Source: CAIYRG01 sp035577685
Lineage (GTDB): Bacteria > Pseudomonadota > Alphaproteobacteria > Micropepsales > Micropepsaceae
NCBI GenBank assembly: GCA_035577685.1
Contig: DATLVC010000332.1
Location: 1 to 6,280, forward strand
DNA length: 6,280 nt
Direction of reading: 5' to 3'
Below, one piece after another: positions 1 through 5,866 of this stretch. Under the pieces are notes generated by a model, which had not been told where the DNA came from, searched no databases, and saw only the letters and a program-made list of their open reading frames with translations. Position 1 is the stretch's first letter. Each line of letters opens with the position of its first letter. Both the position numbers and the translations under genes were made by a program.

Positions 1-549
1 GCGCACACCGACTACCAGAAACACGCTCAATCCTGCAATCAGCAGCACCGCGGGCAAATTGATGAATGCGCCGGTCAGATGCAGGTCCCCGAAGCTCATG
101 CCCTCCAAAGGCGCATTGGCGAAGGCGGCCGGAAATCCGATCCCGAAATTCTGTAAGAGGCTGAGGAAATAGCCGGACCACCCAACCGCCACCGTCGAGG
201 CGGAGACCAGATATTCCAGCACCATGTTCCAGCCGATGAACCAGGCCATGAAGCGGCCCATGGTGGCATAGGCATAGGTGTATGAGCTTCCCGATTCGGG
301 AATCAGCGAGGCGAATTCGGCGTAGCAGAGGCCGGCAAACAGACAGCCCAAACCAGCGATGACAAAAGAGATCAGCACCGCCGGGCCGGCATGTTCGGCC
401 GCGGCCGTGCCGGCGATGACGAAAATGCCGGCGCCGATAATGGTGCCGATGCCGAGCATGATCAGGCTCACCGGCCCAAGCGCGCGATGAAGCTCATGCT
501 CCTCGGCGATGATGGAATCGGGTTGTGTGAGATCGTATGACTCACTCAC
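1..549 (-). CDS. APC-family amino acid permease (copy A), 3' part cut off by window edge
   Basis: This inner-membrane secondary transporter belongs to the amino acid-polyamine-organocation superfamily and most resembles the cationic amino acid transporter (CAT/YfnA-like) branch. The substrate cannot be read from the sequence. The first 183 codons are present. They show TM1 with the signature GIGTIIGAGIFVIAG at about residues 33-47, then GLCYAEFASLIPESGSSYTY and a GWN..LEY segment, as in the family. The reading frame is intact to base 1, so roughly the last 60% of a typical 470-490 residue permease lies outside the window. I chose GTG at 549 because the first in-frame ATG (codon 31) falls inside TM1 and would remove the conserved EEHELHRALGP lead-in that the neighbouring paralogue also has. 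The gene starts 10 bp after the stop of copy B, with no well-spaced Shine-Dalgarno (GGCGGA is 14 nt away), which suggests translational coupling. It matches copy B at about 111 of 168 aligned residues by hand count, without gaps. Confidence 0.9.
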   Translation of the reverse strand, partial: MSESYDLTQPDSIIAEEHELHRALGPVSLIMLGIGTIIGAGIFVIAGTAAAEHAGPAVLISFVIAGLGCLFAGLCYAEFASLIPESGSSYTYAYATMGRFMAWFIGWNMVLEYLVSASTVAVGWSGYFLSLLQNFGIGFPAAFANAPLEGMSFGDLHLTGAFINLPAVLLIAGLSVFLVVGVR

Positions 550-563
550 CGTGGGCTGTTCAT
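546..563 (-). other. five-codon minicistron linking the two permease genes
   Basis: Between the two permease genes lies an ATG-AAC-AGC-CCA-CGG-TGA frame. Its ATG overlaps the TGA stop of copy B as ATGA (560-563). Its own TGA overlaps the GTG start of copy A as GTGA (546-549). Two back-to-back 4-base overlaps of this kind are the geometry of termination-reinitiation coupling. There is no separate ribosome binding site at a useful distance; GGCGGA lies directly against the ATG. This is a geometric observation: chance is a real alternative in so short a stretch, and nothing shows that the peptide is made. Confidence 0.25.
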
Positions 564-2005
564 TCCGCCGGCTGCTTGATCAGCACCCAGTCCGGCTCCT
601 TGCCGTGCCGCACGCCGTAAACGCCGTAAATGACCAGGCCGACGATGGTCCACACCACGAGGCGCAACCAGGTGTCCATGGGCAGGAACGCCATCATGAA
701 GAGGCACATTCCCATGCCCAAAGGCGCCACGATCCATACGAAGGGCGTCCGGAAGGGACGACGGATATTGGGCTCTTTCACGCGCAGAACCAGGATCGCC
801 ACGCAGACGATCACGAAAGCAAGCAGCGTCCCAATGGAGACGAGCTCGCCCAATATGCCGAGCGGGAAAATCCCCGCCAGCAAAGCCGCGATGACTCCGG
901 TGACGATGGTCCCGATCCAGGGCGTGCGGAATTTCGGGTGCACGTTGGAATAGAGCGGCGGGATCAACCCGTCGCGCGACATCGCGTAGAAGACGCGCGA
1001 TTGGCCGAGCAGCAGCACCAGGACAACGGAAGCCAGTCCTATCACGGCACCCAAATTCACCACGACTCTCAGCCAGGCCAACTGCGGCCCGGCATCGTCG
1101 ACCGCGACATAAACGGGATGCGGCACATTCAGCGACTTGTAGGGCGCCAGTCCCGTCATGGTCAGCGACATCAGGATGTAAAGCACGGTGCAGATGAGCA
1201 ACGATCCCAATATGCCGATCGGAATGTCGCGTTTGGGATTGCGGGCTTCTTGGGCGGCCACCGACACCGCATCGAAACCGATATAGGCGAAAAAGATTAC
1301 GCCGGTGGCGCGGAACACGCCGCTCCAGCCGAACTCGCCCCAGGTGCCGGTATTGGGCGGTACGAATGGCGTCAGATTCACGCTCTTGATAAGCGGCAAT
1401 CCGAAGCCGATGACCAGCACGACAATGACGAGCTTTATCGCCACCATCACTGCGTTGAATTGGGCGGAAGCTTTGATCCCGATGACGAGCATGATGCTGG
1501 CGAGCGCGACGATCGCCATTGCGGGCAGATTCAAAAAGGCCCCGGTCATGGACATGTCCTCGAAACTTGTCATGGCGATGGGCGCGGAGGAAAACGCTTT
1601 GGGGATGGCGATGCCGAACTGACCAATCAGCTCCACGAAATAACCCGACCAGCCCACCGCCACCGTTGAGGCGGCCGCCATATATTCGAGCACCAGATTC
1701 CAGCCGATGATCCAGGCGAGCAATTTGCCCATCGTCGCATAGGTGTAGGTGTAGGCGGAGCCCGCGACCGGGATCATGGAGGCGAATTCTGCGTAGCAGA
1801 GGCCGGCGAAAAGACAACCCAGTCCCGCGATCATGAACGAGTACACCACGCCCGGTCCGGCATAAGCGGCCGCCGCATGACCGGTAATGACGAAAATGCC
1901 GGCCCCGATGATGGCGCCAATGCCTAGCGCGATAAGCTGCCACGGCCCCAATGTGCGATGGAGCTCGTGGGCTTCTTCTCTGACGATTTCGCCTTCAATC
2001 GACAT
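560..2005 (-). CDS. APC-family amino acid permease (copy B), CAT/YfnA-like
   Basis: This is a complete 481-residue inner-membrane amino acid transporter of the APC superfamily, closest by eye to the cationic amino acid transporter (CAT) branch; the actual substrate is unknown. The length is typical. It is hydrophobic throughout, consistent with about 12 membrane helices. Family landmarks are TM1 GIGAIIGAGIFVITG (residues 28-42), GLCYAEFAS (68-76), FFAYIGFDAVS in TM6 (238-248) followed by the EARNPKRDIPIGI loop (253-265), GQSRVFYAMSRDGL (334-347) and the RRPFRTPF loop (415-422) before the last helices. The unwound GxGxG region of TM1 and the TM6 segment line the substrate site in this fold. 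The ATG start is supported by GAGGGA at 2014-2019, spaced 8 nt. The gene begins 58 bp after the nhaA stop and is followed 10 bp later by a paralogue, so the pair probably arose by tandem duplication and is likely co-translated. Confidence 0.95.
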   Translation of the reverse strand: MSIEGEIVREEAHELHRTLGPWQLIALGIGAIIGAGIFVITGHAAAAYAGPGVVYSFMIAGLGCLFAGLCYAEFASMIPVAGSAYTYTYATMGKLLAWIIGWNLVLEYMAAASTVAVGWSGYFVELIGQFGIAIPKAFSSAPIAMTSFEDMSMTGAFLNLPAMAIVALASIMLVIGIKASAQFNAVMVAIKLVIVVLVIGFGLPLIKSVNLTPFVPPNTGTWGEFGWSGVFRATGVIFFAYIGFDAVSVAAQEARNPKRDIPIGILGSLLICTVLYILMSLTMTGLAPYKSLNVPHPVYVAVDDAGPQLAWLRVVVNLGAVIGLASVVLVLLLGQSRVFYAMSRDGLIPPLYSNVHPKFRTPWIGTIVTGVIAALLAGIFPLGILGELVSIGTLLAFVIVCVAILVLRVKEPNIRRPFRTPFVWIVAPLGMGMCLFMMAFLPMDTWLRLVVWTIVGLVIYGVYGVRHGKEPDWVLIKQPAE

Positions 2006-2063
2006 GAATTATTTCCCTCAATCCCAGAATCGTACTGTGACATGTTGCGGCGCAACCGCCAAC
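2006..2063 (-). other. 58-bp intergenic gap with a small hairpin, nhaA to permease B
   Basis: The gap holds the permease ribosome binding site (GAGGGA, 2014-2019) and a short GTTGC-GGC-GCAAC hairpin at 2044-2056. No T-run follows the hairpin on the minus strand, so it is not a convincing terminator, and read-through from nhaA into the permeases is plausible. No clear sigma-70 promoter was found here. Confidence 0.4.
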
Positions 2064-3965
2064 TCAGGCAGGCGACGTGACCGGAGAAACCGCGTGGGCC
2101 GGGGTTCCCGTGGCGAGGATCGCGGCCCCCAAAGCTGCGGCGAGGATCGAGCCCATCAGCACTCCAATCTTGGCCACTGCCGACGCGTCGCCTTGCGGAA
2201 ACGCCTGATCGGCCATGAGCAGCGCGACGGTGTCGCCCACACCGCAAAGACACGCTGCACCGATGAAATTGCGCAAGGACACATCTTCGGGTGCGCGTGC
2301 GATCCGCAACTTGATCGCGAGGAGCGACGCCAGGCAAATGCCGATCGGCTTTCCCGCCACCAGCCCCAGGATGACGCCCAACAGAATTGAGAGCGCTTCG
2401 GGTGTGGTGAGATCGACGTTGAGATTCACGCCCGTGGCCGAGAACGCGAACAAAGGCAGGATCACATAGGCGCTCCACGGCGCCACCGCTTGCTCGATAC
2501 GGTCTGCCGGTGACAACAGACGGTCGCTCGCCGCGGAGAGATTGCGGCTGGCCCAATCCCATATCGGTTCCTGTTCGACGCGCCTCTTGTCGTCACCGGA
2601 TTCCTTGACTTCATTTTCCGCATGTTCGAGTGCGGCAAGCGCGGTTGCGGCCTGCGCAAGCAAAGGACCGGCGGCGGGCGCAGGCCGTGTCGGCAGGAAC
2701 GCCGCCAGAAACACGCCGGAAAGCGCCGCATGGATTCCCGCGCCATGGAGCGAAAAGCCCAGCGCGATCGCGACGACCACATAGGGCGATGCGGCATAGA
2801 CGCGCCAACGGTTGAATGCATAGAGCAGAGCGACCGCGACCGCCGCCGTCAAAAGCCAGACGATGTCGAATGTCCGCGGATAAAAAATCGCCAGCGTCAG
2901 CACCGAGAGGATGTCGTCGACCACAGCGAGCGCCGCAACGAACACGCGCAAGCCCGGCGTGATGCGGTTGCCCAGCAACGCCAATATGCCGAGCGTGAAG
3001 GCGATGTCGGTCGCGGTCGGGACCGCCCAGCCCGATGCGGCCGGCCCGGAATTCAGCGACAGATAAATCGCCGCAGGCGCGAGCACGCCGCCCATCGCAG
3101 CCAGCACCGGCAATATCGCGGCCCGCGGATCGCTCAGCGCGCCTGCGGTCATCTCGCGGCGTATCTCAAGACCGACAAGAAGAAAGAAGATCGAGAGCAG
3201 GCCTTCGGAAAACCACGCGCCGACCGGCAATGAGAATGTGGTGCCGGCCATGCCGAATCCCAAGGAGGAATTGATGAAAAGGCGATAATAGGGTTCGAGC
3301 GGTGAGTTCGCGCAGAGGATCGCCAAAGCTGCGGCAATCAGAAGGACGAGACCGCCTGCGGCCGGAAGGCTGGCGAACGTGCGCGCCGAACGCTGAAGCC
3401 GTGTCGCGACAGGGCGCTCAAGCGCCTCGAGCATGGAATAGAAATCCCACGCGCCGTCGTAACGGATGCCGTCGATGAAGACGGTGGGCGTTCCGGTCAC
3501 GCCGTTGCGCCGGCCTTCGGCGAGATCCTCTTCGACGCGGCGCTTAGTCTCGTCGTCATTCACGTCATGATCGAAGCGCTCCATATCGATCCCGAGCGAG
3601 GCCACGAAGTCGCGCAGGTCCGCTTCCTTCACCGGCGGCTGTTGGTCATAGATCCAGTCATGGATCTCCCAGAATTTGCCCTGCCTGCCGGCGGCCTCGG
3701 CCATGCGTGAGATAACCCCGGCGCCGGGATGGGCGCGCTCGTTGGGGTAATGACGGAACACGTAAGCGAGACGCTCGCCTAGCGCCTTGCGCAGGCGAGC
3801 AAGGACAAACCGCAAGCGGCTGCAATAGGGGCACAGATAATCGCCATAGAGGACAATGCTGACCGCATCGGGCTTGTGGCCGCCGCGCACATGGTCGCGG
3901 CCACGGTCGATCGGCCGCAGAAGCAGCGCTGTCGGGCTCGAAGGCGCGGCATTCTCATTCGCCAT
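2064..3965 (-). CDS. nhaA: DsbA-like thioredoxin-fold domain fused to NhaA Na+/H+ antiporter
   Basis: This is a two-domain protein of 633 residues. Residues about 32-185 form a DsbA-like thioredoxin fold: a beta strand, then the redox motif CPYC at 45-48, a helical insertion, and the cis-proline loop VTGTPTVFIDG with Pro160. Residues about 199-625 are NhaA, an electroneutrality-breaking Na+/H+ exchanger of the inner membrane. TATDIAFTLGILALLG carries Asp320 (E. coli Asp133), AVVDD carries Asp350 and Asp351 (Asp163/Asp164, the ion-binding pair), and GKPIG carries Lys539 (Lys300). There is no signal peptide and no helix before the redox domain, so that domain should be cytoplasmic. E. coli NhaA is about 388 residues. 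The excess here is the N-terminal domain plus an enlarged loop at about 425-491. I chose ATG 3965 because GGAG (3975-3978) lies 9 nt upstream. A TTG at 4022 would add 19 residues but lacks a clear Shine-Dalgarno and sits 3 nt after the previous stop. A redox-controlled antiporter is inference. Confidence 0.93.
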   Translation of the reverse strand: MANENAAPSSPTALLLRPIDRGRDHVRGGHKPDAVSIVLYGDYLCPYCSRLRFVLARLRKALGERLAYVFRHYPNERAHPGAGVISRMAEAAGRQGKFWEIHDWIYDQQPPVKEADLRDFVASLGIDMERFDHDVNDDETKRRVEEDLAEGRRNGVTGTPTVFIDGIRYDGAWDFYSMLEALERPVATRLQRSARTFASLPAAGGLVLLIAAALAILCANSPLEPYYRLFINSSLGFGMAGTTFSLPVGAWFSEGLLSIFFLLVGLEIRREMTAGALSDPRAAILPVLAAMGGVLAPAAIYLSLNSGPAASGWAVPTATDIAFTLGILALLGNRITPGLRVFVAALAVVDDILSVLTLAIFYPRTFDIVWLLTAAVAVALLYAFNRWRVYAASPYVVVAIALGFSLHGAGIHAALSGVFLAAFLPTRPAPAAGPLLAQAATALAALEHAENEVKESGDDKRRVEQEPIWDWASRNLSAASDRLLSPADRIEQAVAPWSAYVILPLFAFSATGVNLNVDLTTPEALSILLGVILGLVAGKPIGICLASLLAIKLRIARAPEDVSLRNFIGAACLCGVGDTVALLMADQAFPQGDASAVAKIGVLMGSILAAALGAAILATGTPAHAVSPVTSPA

Positions 3966-3974
3966 CGCGGGCGT

Positions 3975-3978
3975 CTCC
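3975..3978 (-). promoter_or_regulatory. Shine-Dalgarno that decides the nhaA fusion start
   Basis: GGAG on the minus strand, 9 nt upstream of ATG 3965. It favours this start over the TTG at 4022 that opens the longest frame. Confidence 0.55.
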
Positions 3979-4025
3979 GGAAAGTCGGTTTCAGATTCGC
4001 TGAAAAACCGCTGCTTGTGCAACGG

Positions 4026-4700
4026 TCACGGCATCACGGCATAAACGGAGGTTTCCCGCATCTCGCGGTCTTCGAGGTCGCGCGAGGTGGGAACCCGATA
4101 GGTAGCAAGGCGCTCGACGCCACCGGCGGGAAAATAATTGCGGCCCGGATCGCCGATCAGCACGCGCGCACCGGCGCGGGCAAGGCCGCGCAACCAGACG
4201 AGCAAGCGCTCTGCCAGCGGGCGCTCGTAACACATGTCGCCGGCGAGGATCGTGCTCCAGCGCCCATTCGTGCCGATGATGTCGTGTTCGACGGGCTCGA
4301 TGAAAACGCCGTTCGCGGCGGCGTTGAGCTCGATTGCGGCGAGCGCCAGCACGTCGATCTCGGCCGCGATGACAGGGCTTGCCTTGGCCTTCGCAGCGGC
4401 AATCGCAACAAGGCCCGAGCCGGCCCCGAAATCGAGCACCGTCTGTCCCGCCACAGCTTCAGGATGATCGAGGATATAGCGCGCCACCGCCTGTCCGCCG
4501 GGCCAGGCAAAGGCCCAATAGGGCGGGGGCAAATTGCCGACACGAAAGGCGAGCGCGGCCGAATGTGCTTCGGTCTCGGTCCAGAGATTCATCACCTCGC
4601 TCGCCAGATGGAGCTTGATCTCCGGTACGATCGGTGGGGCTTGCAGGATGGTATTGGCGCGCACGAAGGCGAGGCGATTTTGGCATTCAAAGTCGGCCAT
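4026..4700 (-). CDS. class I SAM-dependent methyltransferase, ETF-beta lysine methyltransferase-like (METTL20/Nnt1-type)
   Basis: This is a soluble 224-residue protein with a seven-beta-strand SAM-binding core. Motif I is VLDFGAGSG (88-96), the acidic end of strand 2 is AAEID (112-116), and GDMCYE (154-159) is the motif IV/post-IV region. Upstream, LPPPYWAFAWPGGQAVARYI (57-76) is the pattern I associate with the family of protein lysine methylases that includes mitochondrial METTL20 (ETFB-KMT) and its alphaproteobacterial homologues, which modify the beta subunit of electron-transfer flavoprotein. The C-terminal stretch from GDPGRNYFP (184-192) onward also fits. Related protein methylases share these motifs, so the substrate is inferred. 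I chose ATG 4700 (GGA 7 nt upstream). The frame runs on to 4865, but those extra 55 codons translate a palindromic repeat and overlap the end of ubiA, and 224 residues fits the family. The gene lies 124 bp after ubiA and 60 bp before nhaA. Confidence 0.85.
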   Translation of the reverse strand: MADFECQNRLAFVRANTILQAPPIVPEIKLHLASEVMNLWTETEAHSAALAFRVGNLPPPYWAFAWPGGQAVARYILDHPEAVAGQTVLDFGAGSGLVAIAAAKAKASPVIAAEIDVLALAAIELNAAANGVFIEPVEHDIIGTNGRWSTILAGDMCYERPLAERLLVWLRGLARAGARVLIGDPGRNYFPAGGVERLATYRVPTSRDLEDREMRETSVYAVMP

Positions 4701-4715
4701 CTTCCAATCCGATAG

Positions 4716-4815
4716 TGTCACGGCCCGCAACAGCGGGCCATCCAGAGGAGCGTATGATTCATACGCCGCACGGACGTGCGCCGGCTGGGTGGCCCGGTCA
4801 AGCCGGGCCATGACA
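4716..4815. repeat. 100-bp palindromic intergenic element (BIME/REP-like), four nested hairpins
   Basis: Two inverted copies of a 28-29 nt unit bound the element: 4716-4743 on the plus strand and 4787-4815 on the minus strand. Each reads TGTCAYGGCCCGS, then a 4-5 nt loop, then SCGGGCCAYCC. Each copy folds on its own: 4722-4728 with 4733-4739, and 4791-4797 with 4803-4809. Between them are two more hairpins: GCGTATGA/TCATACGC around one base (4750-4766), and CGCACG/CGTGCG (4767-4780). The outer ends also pair with each other (4716-4727 with 4804-4815, 11 of 12 positions). No T-run follows, so it is not a standard terminator. In RNA it could slow exonuclease or separate ubiA from the methyltransferase message. 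Read on the minus strand it encodes a MARLDRATQ-like string, which I recall as a common spurious ORF start in rhizobial annotations. The exact repeat family was not identified. Confidence 0.75.
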
Positions 4816-4824
4816 TTTGTTTGC

Positions 4825-5781
4825 TCAGTTGCGTGCCAGCATGCCGAGCACAAGGGCCGCGGCAATCAATGCGCCGGTGTCGCGATTGGCCTTGAAGAGC
4901 TTCAAACAAAGAAGCGGCCGGTCGATATCGAGCGCGCGCAACTGCCAGATAAGATGGGCGCCGGGGATCAGCATTGCAAGACCGAACGCCAAGCCTAGCC
5001 CGGCGGCGAATCCTCCGGCCAGCATCAGCGCGAAAGCGGCGGCATAGAACCCGGCCATCCATGGCAGGGTGCGCGCGCCCAACCGGATGGCCGAGGATTT
5101 CACGCCGATCAATATGTCGTCCTCTTTGTCCTGGTGGGCGTAGATGGTGTCGTAACCGAGGGTCCAGAAAAAACATCCCGCGTAAAACAGAAAAGCGGGG
5201 GCTGTGAGCATGCCCGCCGCGGCCGCAAAGCCGAACGGCACGCCCCAATTGAAGGTCAGCCCCAGCCAGGCCTGCGGCCACCAGGTGATGCGCTTCATGA
5301 AGGGATAGCACGCCACCAGGAAAAGCGAGCCCACACCAATGAGGATCGCAAACGGGTTGAAATTGATGAGGACGAGGAACCCCACGAGCCCTTGTGCGAT
5401 GGCAAAGATCCAGGCCTGTTTGACGCTGACCGCGCCGGAGGGAATGGGCCGCCCTCGCGTGCGGGCGACGCGGGCATCGTAATCGCGATCGACGATGTCG
5501 TTATAGGTACAGCCCGCGCCGCGCATTACCACCGCGCCGATGCCGGTCAGAACGACATAAAGCGGGTCGGGGAAGCGCCCACCCATGGCCGCGGCCCCTA
5601 AGGCCAGCCCGAATACACAGGGCCAATACAGCAGCCAGGCCCCGATAGGGCGGTCCAGGCGCATCAGCCGCAAATAGGGCTGCACCTGCTGCGGCAGACC
5701 ATCAACCCAGCTCGCGCGCACGGAATCGGCCGGGCGAAGGCCGTGCGCGGGATTCTCGGGGGCTTGCGGATTGGCGTTCAT
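4825..5781 (-). CDS. ubiA: 4-hydroxybenzoate polyprenyltransferase (UbiA)
   Basis: This integral inner-membrane prenyltransferase joins 4-hydroxybenzoate to a long polyprenyl diphosphate, giving 3-polyprenyl-4-hydroxybenzoate, an early membrane step of ubiquinone synthesis. Alphaproteobacteria usually make UQ-10, so the prenyl donor is probably decaprenyl, but this cannot be read here. The protein has 318 residues, with about nine hydrophobic helices from residue 44 to the end. Both Mg2+-diphosphate-binding Asp-rich motifs are intact: YNDIVDRDYD (93-102), followed by the RTRGRPIPSG loop (107-116), and YDTIYAHQDKEDD (210-222). The RLMRLDRPIGAWLLYWP lead-in (38-54) is typical. ATG 5781 was preferred over a TTG at 5841 because G/C-ending codons become dominant from the ATG onward. 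The Shine-Dalgarno is weak (GGAA about 14 nt away). The gene diverges from rsmE, and the palindromic element begins just before its stop in genome order. Confidence 0.96.
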   Translation of the reverse strand: MNANPQAPENPAHGLRPADSVRASWVDGLPQQVQPYLRLMRLDRPIGAWLLYWPCVFGLALGAAAMGGRFPDPLYVVLTGIGAVVMRGAGCTYNDIVDRDYDARVARTRGRPIPSGAVSVKQAWIFAIAQGLVGFLVLINFNPFAILIGVGSLFLVACYPFMKRITWWPQAWLGLTFNWGVPFGFAAAAGMLTAPAFLFYAGCFFWTLGYDTIYAHQDKEDDILIGVKSSAIRLGARTLPWMAGFYAAAFALMLAGGFAAGLGLAFGLAMLIPGAHLIWQLRALDIDRPLLCLKLFKANRDTGALIAAALVLGMLARN

Positions 5782-5866
5782 GCGTGCTGCAACGGTTCCA
5801 AGAGGCACGAACACGGTAGCCGAGCCTGTGGGACGGGACAAAGGCCAGGATTCCGCGACTGATGAG
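5782..5866. promoter_or_regulatory. divergent ubiA/rsmE intergenic region
   Basis: This 85-bp stretch must carry start signals for both divergent genes if the chosen starts are right. The best sigma-70-like match for ubiA on the minus strand is TTGTCC (5836-5841) with a 16-bp spacer to CTACCG (5814-5819), which would place the transcript start near 5807, about 26 nt before the ubiA ATG. The -10 is poor. No clear promoter for rsmE was seen. Codons read in the rsmE frame across 5780-5842 (GCT, GCA, GTT, CCA, AGA, GTA, CCT) lack the usual G/C third-base bias, which fits non-coding DNA. Confidence 0.3.

Noticed and set aside
509..1669. Long plus-strand frame of 386 codons opposite permease B
   Set aside because: It lies antisense to a well-supported permease, its translation is rich in His, Asp, Arg and Gln with no recognisable fold, and it is explained by the G/C third-base bias of the real gene.
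546..1943. 465-codon minus-strand frame overlapping permease B
   Set aside because: It is an Arg/His-rich out-of-frame shadow of the permease and has no domain. Only its last five codons are of interest, as the minicistron.
2046..2061. Possible sigma-54 (-24/-12) promoter ahead of permease B
   Set aside because: GG and GC have the right spacing on the minus strand, but the TTGCA and CAC parts of the consensus are poorly matched, and it overlaps a small hairpin. It is too weak to call.
2622..3233. 203-codon plus-strand frame opposite nhaA
   Set aside because: It is a low-complexity Arg/Gln-rich antisense shadow without a ribosome binding site or family signature.
4722..4809. GC-rich hairpins as intrinsic terminators after ubiA
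   Set aside because: Neither hairpin is followed by a T-run on the minus strand. Their paired arrangement fits a palindromic repeat better.
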